Shown piece by piece: positions 9,123-17,881 of a stretch of DNA of 64,000 nt. Below the pieces are notes generated by a model. The model saw only the letters and a program-made list of their open reading frames with translations. It was not told the DNA's origin and searched no databases. Made by a program: the position numbers and the translations under genes. The stretch's first letter is position 1. Each line of letters opens with the position of its first letter. The stretch comes from Rhizosaccharibacter radicis (GTDB lineage: Bacteria > Pseudomonadota > Alphaproteobacteria > Acetobacterales > Acetobacteraceae), in the NCBI GenBank assembly GCA_024508355.1, contig JAMZEJ010000001.1:310001-374000 (forward strand). Reading direction: 5' to 3'.

Positions 9123-9141
9123 AATGCTGCAACGCAGCATT
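9123..9141. promoter_or_regulatory. Second inverted repeat, AATGCTGC-AAC-GCAGCATT, before the polyol dehydrogenase gene
   Basis: A perfect eight-base dyad with a three-base centre, followed by TTTTG. Two readings fit. It may be a leader hairpin (attenuator-like), as the T-run suggests. Or it may be an operator: its core CTGC-N3-GCAG resembles sites I recall for PhaR-type regulators of alphaproteobacteria. The sequence alone does not decide. Confidence 0.4.
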
Positions 9142-9223
9142 TTGTTCGGGACGTCATGCCGGCCGCCCTCGCGCGGCACCGGCGGCGATCATGAGGACCA
9201 CGACCAGCCCCAGAAGGGATTCC

Positions 9224-10750
9224 ATGCAGGACCACACCACGATCGCCCGTCACGCCGAGCCGGCCGCGCTTCCCCTATCGCGCAGGACGATGGGATCGGC
9301 CCGGCCCGCGGTCCGGCTGCCGGGCTACGATCCGGCCGCCTTGCGGACCGGCATCCTGCATCTGGGCTGCGGCGCCTTTCATCGAGGCCACCAGGCGTTC
9401 GTCACCCAGCGCGCCATCGAGGCGCAAGGCGAGAGCGGCCTGCGCTGGGGGATCGCTTCGGCCAGCCTCGTGCGCGACACGACGCCGCGCCGCCTCCAGG
9501 CCCAGGACGGGCTCTACACCCTGGTGGAACGCGGCGGCGACGGCGACCGGGCGGAGATCGTGGGCGCCATCGCGGCGCCGGTCCACGCACCCAGCGATCC
9601 GCTCGGCCTGCCGGCGCGGCTCGCCGATCCCGATACCCGCCTCGTCACCCTGACCACCACGGTGGAAGGCTATCTGCTCGAGCCCGCGACCGGGCGGCTG
9701 CAGGCCGACCATCCGGACGTCCTGGCCGACCTGAACGATGCCGGCCGCCCCCGCAGCGTGGTGGGGACGCTGGCCGCGGGCCTCGCCGCCGTGCGGGCCC
9801 AGGGCGGGCGGCCGCCGGTGATCCTGAGCTGCGACAACCTGTCGGCGAACGGCGCCACCCTGCGCCGCGCGGTGGCCGACTTCGCCGCCCTTCGCGACGA
9901 CCGGCTGGCCGCCTGGATCGAACGGGAGGTGCGCTTCCCCAACTCGATGGTGGATCGCATCGTGCCGGCCCTGATGCCGGAGGATCTGGACGAGGCGCAG
10001 CTGCTCACCGGGCTGCGCGACGCGGCGCCGGTGTTCGCCGAGCCGTTCCTGCAATGGGTGATCGAGGCCTTCGACGGCGAGCGCCCGATGTGGGAAGCCG
10101 GCGGTGCCCGCTTCGTGTCGGACGTGGAACCGTTCGAGACCGCCAAGCTGCGGCTGTTGAACGGCAGCCACATGCTGCTGGCCTATCTGGGCGGCCTCGC
10201 CGGGCTGCGCACGGTGGCGGAAACCATGGCGGCCCCCGGCTTCGCGGCCTTCATCGCCCGCTTCATGCGCGCCGAGCAGGGGCCGACCCTGGCGTTGCCG
10301 GCGTCCGAGCTCGACCCCTATATCGACCAGCTCCTGACCAGGCTCGGCAACGAGGCCATCCGCCACGACGTCGCGCGCATCGGCCGCAACGGCTCCGCCA
10401 AGGTCGCGACACGGCTGATGACCGCCCTGCGCGAGAACATCGAGGCCGGCCGCCCGGCGCCCTGCACGGTGCTGGGCATCGCGGCCTGGATCCGCTGGTT
10501 CGCGTTGCGGGACACCAGCGGCACCGAGGTGCGGCTGATCGATCCCGCGGCCGCGACGTTCAAGAACACGTGCGAGACCATCGGCGAGGACTTCACCCGC
10601 CAGGCGGAGGCGTTTCTCGGCATGGAGGAAGTGTTCGGCCCTCCGCTGCCCGACCATGACGGGGTGGTGCGCCAGCTGAGCGACGCGCTGCTGGCGCTGC
10701 ACCGCGAGCCGGTGGAGCTGGTGATCGCCCGGCTGCTGCGCGACGCCTGA
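9224..10750 (+). CDS. Mannitol dehydrogenase family polyol/uronate oxidoreductase
   Basis: NAD(P)-dependent long-chain polyol dehydrogenase of the mannitol 2-dehydrogenase / fructuronate reductase family, interconverting a sugar alcohol (or hexonate) and its 2-keto sugar in the cytosol. The 508-residue product has an N-terminal Rossmann region with GILHLGCGAFHRGHQA (about residues 45-60), SCDNLSANG, and the catalytic signature KLRLLNGSHMLLAYLGG near residues 308-324 with the family's Lys, Asn and His. Start ATG 9224 has AAGGG seven bases upstream. The leader contains two dyads (9021-9038 and 9123-9141), suggesting dedicated control. Substrate cannot be fixed from sequence: mannitol, arabinitol, fructuronate and tagaturonate are all possible. 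Confidence 0.88.
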   Translation: MQDHTTIARHAEPAALPLSRRTMGSARPAVRLPGYDPAALRTGILHLGCGAFHRGHQAFVTQRAIEAQGESGLRWGIASASLVRDTTPRRLQAQDGLYTLVERGGDGDRAEIVGAIAAPVHAPSDPLGLPARLADPDTRLVTLTTTVEGYLLEPATGRLQADHPDVLADLNDAGRPRSVVGTLAAGLAAVRAQGGRPPVILSCDNLSANGATLRRAVADFAALRDDRLAAWIEREVRFPNSMVDRIVPALMPEDLDEAQLLTGLRDAAPVFAEPFLQWVIEAFDGERPMWEAGGARFVSDVEPFETAKLRLLNGSHMLLAYLGGLAGLRTVAETMAAPGFAAFIARFMRAEQGPTLALPASELDPYIDQLLTRLGNEAIRHDVARIGRNGSAKVATRLMTALRENIEAGRPAPCTVLGIAAWIRWFALRDTSGTEVRLIDPAAATFKNTCETIGEDFTRQAEAFLGMEEVFGPPLPDHDGVVRQLSDALLALHREPVELVIARLLRDA

Positions 10751-10780
10751 GCCCCGCGCCGGGCTCGGGACGATTGTCCC
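10749..10780. terminator. Tandem hairpins after the polyol dehydrogenase gene
   Basis: GAGCCC/GGGCTC (10749-10766) begins inside the stop codon, and GGGAC-GATT-GTCCC (10767-10780) follows at once. Two adjacent stems right at the gene end suggest a terminator, though no T-run is present. Confidence 0.4.
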
Positions 10781-10960
10781 CCACCCCCGGCCGGGACCGG
10801 GGCGGCGAGCGGCCCCTGGCTCCCGCCCGGTAGCGCGGACCGTTCGCGGCGCTGCGCGTTGTTTCCGACACAGCGGTCGCGGCCGGAACCGCTCCATACC
10901 GCGGCCATGGCGCCCGTTTCCGGGCGTCGTTTTCTTCTTCCATCACGACAGGAGGCGCCC

Positions 10961-11635
10961 ATGCGCCGGATCGACGCCGTCATCTTCGACATGGACGGAC
11001 TGCTTCTCGACAGCGAGCGGCTGGCGATGGACGCGCTGGTCAGCGCCGGCACGGCGCTCGGCTACGACATCCCTCCCGCGTTCTGCCACCTGATGATCGG
11101 CGCCCCTGCGGATCGCTGCCGGGAGCTGGTGACCGAGCGATACGGCGCGGATTTCCCGCTCGAGCGCTATTTCGCCACCCAGGAGGAGCATCTGCGGGCG
11201 CTCGTCGCGGCCGGCCGGCTGGCGCTCAAGCGCGGCGTCGGCGAGCTGCTGGACGCGCTGGACCGCCACCGCATCCCCCGCGCGATCGCCACCTCGTCCA
11301 GCCGGGCGCGCACCGACCATCACCTGGCGCTGGTGAGCATCGCCGCGCGGTTCGACCACATCGTCACCCGCGACGACGTGCCGCGCGGCAAGCCCAACCC
11401 GGACCCGTTCCTGAAAGCCGCGTCCCTGCTGGGCGTGGCGCCCGAAGGCTGCCTGGTGCTGGAGGATTCCTTCAACGGCATCCGCGCCGCGCACGCCGCG
11501 GCGATGCGGGTGGTGATGGTGCCGGACCTGCTGGACCCGACCGAGGAGATGCGGGGCCTCGCGCACCGGATCGTGGACAGCCTGCACGACGTGATCGGGT
11601 TGATCGAGGAAAGCCGGCACGCCGCCGCGGCCTGA
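10961..11635 (+). CDS. HAD superfamily hydrolase, beta-phosphoglucomutase-like
   Basis: Cytosolic haloacid dehalogenase-family phosphatase or phosphomutase of 224 residues. Motif I FDMDGLLLDSE (residues about 8-18) carries the nucleophile and acid/base Asp pair; motif II is in ATSSSR; motif III Lys lies in RGKPNPDPFLKAA; motif IV is VLEDSFNGIRAA. The helical cap after motif I is type C1, as in sugar-phosphate phosphatases and beta-phosphoglucomutase. The start ATG at 10961 is preceded by an excellent ribosome-binding site, AGGAGG with good spacing. It follows the polyol dehydrogenase, so a sugar-phosphate substrate is plausible but inferred. Confidence 0.88.
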   Translation: MRRIDAVIFDMDGLLLDSERLAMDALVSAGTALGYDIPPAFCHLMIGAPADRCRELVTERYGADFPLERYFATQEEHLRALVAAGRLALKRGVGELLDALDRHRIPRAIATSSSRARTDHHLALVSIAARFDHIVTRDDVPRGKPNPDPFLKAASLLGVAPEGCLVLEDSFNGIRAAHAAAMRVVMVPDLLDPTEEMRGLAHRIVDSLHDVIGLIEESRHAAAA

Positions 11636-11671
11636 TCGCCCAAGCGGTTCGCCTCGTCCTGCGCGGGCGTC

Positions 11672-11699
11672 ACGACCGGTTATTCCCTTCTTCGGTCGT
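11672..11699. terminator. Hairpin between convergent genes
   Basis: ACGACCG (11672-11678) and CGGTCGT (11693-11699) form a perfect seven-pair stem with a 14-base T-rich loop, between the HAD gene and the convergent permease gene. It could serve as a terminator, weak because no T-run follows the stem on either strand. Confidence 0.35.
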
Positions 11700-11868
11700 C
11701 CCAACCGGAGATCGGCGGCGCGAGGCGGTTTCTCATCATGGATCGGCAGCGTGTCCCGGTTTCTCGGAGCCGGAGGCTGCTGCCGCGCGATGGAAGCCGC
11801 GTCGCATCTCGCGGCCCGGCGGATTCCCGGGCAGTGCCGCGCCGGGCGCGCTCTCGGGCCCGGATCGG

Positions 11869-13872
11869 TCAGGCCGCGAGACGGGACGCTTCCTCCTGCG
11901 CCCGGGACACGCAGGCGGTGACGGCCTCGGCCAGGGTGGACACGTAGTGGTCGGCGCCGAGCTCGGCGCGCAGGGCCGCGTCGTTGTGCAGGGCGGTGAC
12001 TTCCGGCGAGGCGGCGAGACCTTCGACCTCGGCCGCCGGCCATAGCCCCACCACCACCGGCACGTCCGGCAGCTTCTGCCGAAGCCGGCGCAGCAGGCTG
12101 CGCAGCCGGGTCGGGTTGCCGCTCATGTCCAGATAGGACACGCACACCATGGCGACGCCAGACGGATCGAGCGCCTCCATCGCCTCGCGCGACACGGCGT
12201 GGTGGGTGACGACCCGCGCGCCGAGCCCGTGCTTCTCCAGCAGCTGGGTCAGGATGGACGCGGCGGAGATGTCCAGCGGCCCGCGTCCGGCCAGGCACAA
12301 CACCGGGCTGTCGCCGCGCCAGCGTGCCGGCAGCGCGTCCCGGGCCGGCGCGTCGGCCAGCGGTGCCGGCGTGGCAGGCACGGCGCGTTCTTCGCGCTGC
12401 CGCCCGGCGAGCGGCTGTTCGGCGGGGCCGGATGCGGGATCGGCGTCGTCGTGGCCATCGAGCTCGTGCACCAGCTCGCCGATCGTGCGGTTGATGATCT
12501 CGATGCGTTCGGGGTGCAGGCCGCCGCGCTGCATGTCGGCGGCGGCGAGCTGGAGGCCCTTGAGCACCACGTCGTCATAATAGGAGGACAGCGAGCGCTG
12601 CCGCAACAGGGCTTCCGCCTGCCTGAGCATCTCGTCCTCGTCGCCGGCCAGCAGGCGCTGGTAGAAGCTCTCCACCGGGGTCAGCGCCGGGCGGTCGCCC
12701 AGCAGCACGTCCAGGAACTCCAGCCTGTCCACGTGCCGTCCCACCACCACCAGGCACAGGGTGAGCGGTGTGGACAGGATCAGTCCGATCGGGCCCCAGA
12801 TCCAGCTCCAGAAGATCGCCACCACGATTACTGCCACCGGCGACAGGCCGGTGGAATGCCCGTACACCAGCGGCTCCACCGCCTGCCCCATGATCCCTTC
12901 GGTGACGAGAAACAGGGCCGCGGTCCAGATCACCATGCTCCAGCCGGGGTCCACCGCGGCCGCCAGCGCCACCGGCAGGATCGCGGCGATGGAGGAGCCG
13001 ATATACGGCACGAAGCGCAGCAGCCCGCCGAGCACGCCCCACAGCACCGGGTTCGGCACGCCGATCACCGCGAGACCGATGCCGACCAGCACGCCGAACG
13101 AGGTGTTGATCCCGAGCTGGGTCAGGAAATAGCGCGCGAGCCGCGAGCCGGCATCGTCCAGCGCGGCGGTGGTCCGCAGCAGATCGTTGGAGCCGAACAG
13201 CCGGATCAACCGGTCGCGGAGGTCCTCGCGCTGCAGCAGGATGAAGATCGCCACCACGAACACGATGCCGACCGTCTCGATCGGTCCGAGGATCGGCCCC
13301 AGCACCTGTTGCAGCAGGTGCACCGGGGTGGGGGTGGGTTGCTGCACCACCACCGGCATCGGCTTCTCGCCGCCCACGCGCGCCGGTGCCACACCGGTTT
13401 CGGCGCTGTCGTCGCCGGTTTCCCGGCTGAAGCGTGCCGTGAGCTGGCGGAGCTCGGCGGCCGCGAAGCCGCGCACGGAGGCCACCTTGTGCTCGATGGT
13501 GCTCTGGTAGCGGGGAAGGTCCTGGCTCAGCGACGCGATCTGGGTGCCGATCACGCCGCCCAGCATCAGCAGGACGCCCAGTGCCGCCACCACGGACAAC
13601 AGCACCGCCGGCACCCGCGGCAGCTTCAGCCGGCGCAACAGGGCCACCAGCGGTGCCAGCACGAAGCTGAGCAGCACCGACAGGGTGATGGGGATCAGCA
13701 CCTCGCGGCCGAAATACAACGCCGCCACCGCGACGACGGCGACGACGATGCCGGTCAGCTTCTCGGCGCGCGGCGCGTCGGCGGCGGGAACGCGGGCCCG
13801 GGGAAGAGGCGAGGCCGGCAGGGCATTCAAGGGCATGGAAAACGGCACCGCGGGGGCAACCGGCATGGACAT
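11869..13872 (-). CDS. AI-2E family permease with a C-terminal Rossmann/B12-binding-like domain
   Basis: Polytopic inner-membrane protein of the AI-2E (PerM/TqsA) transporter family, whose substrates are mostly unknown. From the ATG at 13872 it has 667 residues. Paired membrane helices occupy residues about 40-105, a long hydrophilic region follows, and the conserved core contains LLRFVPYIGSSIAAILPV, EPLVYGHSTGLSP and GPIGLILSTPLTLCLVV. After the family domain (to about residue 410) come about 250 soluble residues. Their last part, starting SPVLCLAGRGPLDISAASIL and including VPVVVGLWPAAE, reads like the fold of B12-binding modules but lacks the cobalamin-ligating DxHxxG motif. Starts two or more codons later are possible; no clear ribosome-binding site was found. 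The 260 bases upstream (13873-14134) hold no gene and include an AT-rich patch near 14050-14130, the likely promoter. Confidence 0.85.
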   Translation of the reverse strand: MSMPVAPAVPFSMPLNALPASPLPRARVPAADAPRAEKLTGIVVAVVAVAALYFGREVLIPITLSVLLSFVLAPLVALLRRLKLPRVPAVLLSVVAALGVLLMLGGVIGTQIASLSQDLPRYQSTIEHKVASVRGFAAAELRQLTARFSRETGDDSAETGVAPARVGGEKPMPVVVQQPTPTPVHLLQQVLGPILGPIETVGIVFVVAIFILLQREDLRDRLIRLFGSNDLLRTTAALDDAGSRLARYFLTQLGINTSFGVLVGIGLAVIGVPNPVLWGVLGGLLRFVPYIGSSIAAILPVALAAAVDPGWSMVIWTAALFLVTEGIMGQAVEPLVYGHSTGLSPVAVIVVAIFWSWIWGPIGLILSTPLTLCLVVVGRHVDRLEFLDVLLGDRPALTPVESFYQRLLAGDEDEMLRQAEALLRQRSLSSYYDDVVLKGLQLAAADMQRGGLHPERIEIINRTIGELVHELDGHDDADPASGPAEQPLAGRQREERAVPATPAPLADAPARDALPARWRGDSPVLCLAGRGPLDISAASILTQLLEKHGLGARVVTHHAVSREAMEALDPSGVAMVCVSYLDMSGNPTRLRSLLRRLRQKLPDVPVVVGLWPAAEVEGLAASPEVTALHNDAALRAELGADHYVSTLAEAVTACVSRAQEEASRLAA

Positions 13873-14134
13873 CACGCCGCGACCAAGCGAACGGCTGCCC
13901 GCGAGGTCGGTTGCGGATGCGGCGACGATACGGCTTCTTCGGCAGCCGGAACGATGCGGCAAATGCGCAGCGCGCCATGACGGATGGACCGTCATGGCGC
14001 TCGCGGTTGTTCTTGTCGACTTCCTCGTGCCGCCCTCTGCGTGGCGTGCTTCGTCAATTTAGCGGAACGACCGGTATTGTCCAGTATTCGCCAACAACAA
14101 AAACGCGGTTTCTGCTCGATCGCCGCATTTTGTG

Positions 14135-15136
14135 CTATGCAGCATCAATGATGCGCCGCACAATGCTTGGACGCTGCATCAAGCGTTCGAGCAGCATATG
14201 CGGCACCGTCAGCGCCGCCAGCATCTGCAGGGTGAGCTGCAACAACCGATCGGGCACAGGACCGCGATACAGGAACCACAAGCCGCTCCCGATCAGCAGG
14301 GTCAGCGCGGTCACGGGAAGGGATCGCCACCAGGCGGCGGCGTGCGTGCGGACCCGCGGGGCCGATCGCGGGTCCGCCACCAGGGCGCGCATATGCCCGG
14401 GCGCGTGCCAGCCCACGAAATAGGCGGCAAAGCCTGCCAGGGGCGGCAGCAACAGGAACAAGGCCGCGAGCACCGGCAGCAGAGGCATCAGCGGTCGCAG
14501 GGACGACCGGCGGAACGCCATCGTCGCGCCGAGCAGCCCGAGCCAGCCGATGGATCCCGCCAGCAGCCACGCGGGCGGCCGATGCAGCGCGACCCCCGCC
14601 ACCACGCCGAGCAGATGGGCGGTACGGTCTGGTTGCAGCAGCACGGGAAGCGCGATCGGTGCGCCCCCGGCGATCAGGCGAACCGGCCAGCGGGAATCGC
14701 GTCCGCCGTCTTCCGGCTCGCCGAAATGCAGAGTGGACAGCAGCAGGAATCCCGCCAGCGTCGGCAGCGGCGCTCCGCGCCAGCACAACAGCACCAGCGC
14801 GAACAGCGTCAGATAGGGCAGGGAGAACACCGCGAACCACGCGATGCCGAACCGGGGCCTCAACAGGGGACGGGCGACCTCGCCATCCAGCGCCCCATGC
14901 GGCACGCCGAGCGCGATCACCATCGCCAGCAGCCCGAGTTGCGCCCACGCGCCGGGGAGAAGGGTCAGGGCGATCGCCATCGCGCAGGCCAGAACCGGCC
15001 AACGGGATTTCGCGGAAGGAAGGCCGGCACCGGCCGTGCGGGGCGAGTGCCCCGGCGTGGATGCGTGGTCGGAGAAAGCCCGGTCCGGCAGAACCGGACC
15101 GGCGAGCAAGCTTTCGAAGGGCAGGCTGTCCGGCAT
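14135..15136 (-). CDS. blh: Brp/Blh family beta-carotene 15,15'-dioxygenase (retinal synthesis)
   Basis: Membrane enzyme that cleaves beta-carotene into two retinal molecules, supplying the chromophore of the rhodopsin encoded just upstream. The 333-residue protein is strongly hydrophobic with about eight predicted helices. It shows the family's histidine motifs GVPHGALDGEVA (about residues 76-87) and LSTLHFGEPED (about 132-142), and a further HAPGH near residue 245 in helix-rich sequence, the expected iron ligands. The start ATG lies 20 bases after the rhodopsin stop on the same strand, so the two genes form an operon. A beta-carotene source (crtY and others) is not in this window. Confidence 0.88.
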   Translation of the reverse strand: MPDSLPFESLLAGPVLPDRAFSDHASTPGHSPRTAGAGLPSAKSRWPVLACAMAIALTLLPGAWAQLGLLAMVIALGVPHGALDGEVARPLLRPRFGIAWFAVFSLPYLTLFALVLLCWRGAPLPTLAGFLLLSTLHFGEPEDGGRDSRWPVRLIAGGAPIALPVLLQPDRTAHLLGVVAGVALHRPPAWLLAGSIGWLGLLGATMAFRRSSLRPLMPLLPVLAALFLLLPPLAGFAAYFVGWHAPGHMRALVADPRSAPRVRTHAAAWWRSLPVTALTLLIGSGLWFLYRGPVPDRLLQLTLQMLAALTVPHMLLERLMQRPSIVRRIIDAA

Positions 15137-15155
15137 CGCCGCCCCGCCCCGGCTC

Positions 15156-15878
15156 TCAGGCGCCTTCGCGCAGGTCGCGCTCGGCGATCGCGCGGTGGCC
15201 GACCGTCGTCATCAGGCCGTAGACCACCTTGGACACCAGATCGATCACCACGATGATGGCGCAGGACAGGGTGGAGCCGATCACCGCCAGGCCTTCCGGC
15301 TCCAGCAGCAGCACGACCGGGTAGATGAACCAGATCACCGACAGGAAGGTGGCGTTGCGGGTGTAGGCGGCCTGCACGTCGGCGCGCTGCCGGGCGGCTT
15401 CCTCGCGCAGCCCGACCAGAAGCACGTAGTACACCGCGAAGAACGCGCCGCACGAGATCACGAACCAGGTCCACTTGATCCAGCCGGTGGTGCTCATGCC
15501 GAAGAACAGGGCGGTGACGATCATCAGCACGTCGGCGAGCAGGATGCCGACCAGCGGCCCCGCGCGGCGGACGCGGCCATGCGATGCGGTGAGGGCGAGC
15601 GAGGCCAGCAGGATCGGCGTTGTGAACAGCCAGTCGATATAACGCGCGAAATAGAACGAGAACGAGATGGTCTGTCCGTTCTGCACCGAGTGCCACGGCA
15701 GGCTGCCCTGGCCGACGGCCATGGCGAAATAGGCGCACGCGGCGATGACCGGCACGGTGCCGTGCAGGATGGTGCCGGTTTCCTCATCCGCGGTCTTGCG
15801 GCCGCCGATCAGGAAGATCGCGGCGGCACCGACCGCCATGCCGATGCATCCTATCCAGAGCCAGAAACTGTCCGTCAT
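15156..15878 (-). CDS. Microbial rhodopsin with a D-T-S motif, probable light-driven proton pump
   Basis: Seven-helix retinal protein of 240 residues in the inner membrane. Helix C reads ARYIDWLFTTPILLAS, giving Asp82, Thr86 and Ser93 at the positions of bacteriorhodopsin Asp85, Thr89 and Asp96. The Schiff-base lysine is Lys217 in IDLVSKVVYG, with Asp213 four residues before it as the second counterion. Helix B carries His39 (TILHGTVPVIAACAY). Asp82 supports outward proton pumping. The usual cytoplasmic proton-donor carboxylate is replaced by Ser93, as in the DTG/DTS group, where a helix-B histidine is thought to assist reprotonation. Start ATG 15878 has GAGGG upstream. blh follows in the same operon. 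Confidence 0.93.
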   Translation of the reverse strand: MTDSFWLWIGCIGMAVGAAAIFLIGGRKTADEETGTILHGTVPVIAACAYFAMAVGQGSLPWHSVQNGQTISFSFYFARYIDWLFTTPILLASLALTASHGRVRRAGPLVGILLADVLMIVTALFFGMSTTGWIKWTWFVISCGAFFAVYYVLLVGLREEAARQRADVQAAYTRNATFLSVIWFIYPVVLLLEPEGLAVIGSTLSCAIIVVIDLVSKVVYGLMTTVGHRAIAERDLREGA

Positions 15879-16294
15879 GTCGTCATGCCCTCGGCCTTTC
15901 CGCCCCATGGCGGCGTGGCCTTGCAAGCACTTCCGCGCGTTTTGGTTGCAGGGCGTGTGCGCCCGCGTGACGAAATATGTATGCGGTGTCCGCCGATGGA
16001 CGGTGATCCCATCGACGCGAACTGGAACGGCCATGGCACCGTGATGAAAACCGCGCGCCGGCCGTGGCGGCCTCGGAGCGACGGTTGCGAGCTTCATGCG
16101 CGAGGCCGATGCCGGACGTGACGGCGCCGTTGCCTCGCCGGAACGGGCACATGTCGGTGTTCTTCCGGAAACGCGTGGCGAAACGGATCGGCCCCGAAAG
16201 GATCGAATGGTTTCTTCCCGGTCGATCCCGGAAGAACATCGGCGGCGCTTGTCGCGCGTCCCGCCGACGCCGCGCGATCCTTCGCCGTTTGCCG
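15879..16294. other. Intergenic region upstream of the rhodopsin operon
   Basis: About 415 bases without a supported gene between the selO stop and the rhodopsin start. The rhodopsin promoter should be here. An AT-rich run around 15970-15985 (ATACATATTT on the minus strand) is a candidate -10 region, but I found no convincing -35 partner. Confidence 0.5.
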
Positions 16295-17746
16295 CTAGAG
16301 CATGGACGGCGCGTCGCCGTAGGCTTCCGCCATCCGGCCGATGGCGGCGAGTTTGTGATGGAACGGCCCCCAGTCGTCGCGTTCGGCGATCGGTGCCCAG
16401 ATCGCTTCCACCTCGTCCACCAGCATCGTGCAAGGGAGCGGATCGCGAAAATAGGGATGGTCGAGACGCAGGTCCGTTCTGGGCTCGAAACGGTCGATCA
16501 GGGCGCGGACCGGCTCGAAGCCCTCCGCCGCGTAGGCTCCGGCCGACGGGGCCGCCGCCGCCCGCGGCGCGGACAACCGGCCACCGTACCAGTCGAAGAA
16601 GAACGATTCGAACGGCATCGCGCTCTCGTGCAGGAAGCGCCACACCGCGCGGTGCAGCGCCTCGTCGGTTTCGGCGCCAGCACTTTGCAGTCCGAGCCGG
16701 CGCAGCATCGCCCGCGAATGGGCATTGCCGAACTGCTCGGGAAACCGGCGCAGCACGGCTTCCAGTGCGTCGCGCGCCTCGCCGGGATCGTCGGCCACCA
16801 GCGGCAGCAGCGATTCTGCGAGCCGGGCCAGGTTCCACAACAGCGTGTCCGGCTGGCGTCCGAACGCGTACAGCCCTTGGTGGTCGAAATAGGCGGCGGT
16901 GAAGGCGGGATCGTAGGCCGGCAGGAAGCGCCACGGTCCGTAATCGAAGCTTTCGCCGGTGATGTTGATGTTGTCGGTGTTGAGCACGCCGTGCACGAAG
17001 CCGGCCAGCATCCAGTTCGCCCCGGTGCGCGCCACCCGCCGGCTCACCGCGTCCAGGAAGCGCAGCGCCCGCTCCGGCAGCGTATCCGCGGCCGCTTCCG
17101 GCAGGTAGCAGCGGACGGCGTGGTCCAGCAGCACCCGCAGCGCGTCCGAATCCTCCTCGTAGGCCTGTCGCTGGAAGCTGCCGATGCGTATGTGGCCGTG
17201 GCTGAGCCGCACCAGCACCGCCGAGCGTGTCGGCGAGGGTTCGTCGCCGCGCACCAGCGCCTCGCCCGTCTCGATCAGCGAGAAGGATTTCGAGGTATCG
17301 ACGCCGAGCGCTTCCAGCATGCTGGTGGCCAGCACCTCGCGCACGCCGCCTTTCAGGGTCAGGCGTCCGTCGGCCCCGCGCGACCACGGGGTGGTGCCGG
17401 AACCCTTGGTGCCGAGATCCAGCAGCCGCCCGTCCACCAGATCGTGTGCCTGGGCGAACAGGAAGCCGCGCCCGTCGCCCAGCTGCGGGTTGTAGGACCG
17501 GAACTGATGGCCATGGTAGCGCAGCGCCAGTGGGCGGTCGAAGGAGCCGGGCAGCGGCTCGAACCGCCCGAAATGCGCGACCCATTCAGCGTCGTCCAAC
17601 TCGTCGAGGCCGATCCGGGAAGCGGCGGCCTGGTTGCGGAAGCGCAGCACGGTTTGCGGGAACTCGGCGGCCCTCACCGGATCGAAGAAACGGTCCCCGA
17701 GGAAGGCGTGCTGCGTGGACGGCCGGAACGACGGGGACGGGGGCAT
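16295..17746 (-). CDS. selO: SelO/YdiU family protein adenylyltransferase (pseudokinase fold)
   Basis: Protein AMPylase that binds ATP in an inverted orientation and transfers AMP to Ser, Thr or Tyr of target proteins; in bacteria and mitochondria it is linked to redox stress. The 483-residue length is normal. Seen are YNPQLGDGRG, the ATP-site segment DLGTKGSGTTPWSRGADGR (about residues 107-125), VLARG-type kinase elements, and the metal/catalytic stretch HGVLNTDNINITGESFDYGP (about 246-265) with its Asn and Asp residues. The protein ends in APSML, with no Cys or Sec near the C-terminus, unlike many SelO proteins. ATG 17746 was chosen because homology begins about there. It has no obvious operon partner. 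Confidence 0.92.
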   Translation of the reverse strand: MPPSPSFRPSTQHAFLGDRFFDPVRAAEFPQTVLRFRNQAAASRIGLDELDDAEWVAHFGRFEPLPGSFDRPLALRYHGHQFRSYNPQLGDGRGFLFAQAHDLVDGRLLDLGTKGSGTTPWSRGADGRLTLKGGVREVLATSMLEALGVDTSKSFSLIETGEALVRGDEPSPTRSAVLVRLSHGHIRIGSFQRQAYEEDSDALRVLLDHAVRCYLPEAAADTLPERALRFLDAVSRRVARTGANWMLAGFVHGVLNTDNINITGESFDYGPWRFLPAYDPAFTAAYFDHQGLYAFGRQPDTLLWNLARLAESLLPLVADDPGEARDALEAVLRRFPEQFGNAHSRAMLRRLGLQSAGAETDEALHRAVWRFLHESAMPFESFFFDWYGGRLSAPRAAAAPSAGAYAAEGFEPVRALIDRFEPRTDLRLDHPYFRDPLPCTMLVDEVEAIWAPIAERDDWGPFHHKLAAIGRMAEAYGDAPSML

Positions 17747-17881
17747 GATCGGCGACGAGCTCCGGCGATGGCGGCTGGGGCGTCGGATATGGGCCCCGCC
17801 CCGTCCGGATGCACCGGGGCGAGCGTCTCCGACCGGCCAACCCGGCCCCGGAAACGGCATCCTCCCTTTCCATGCGGCTCC

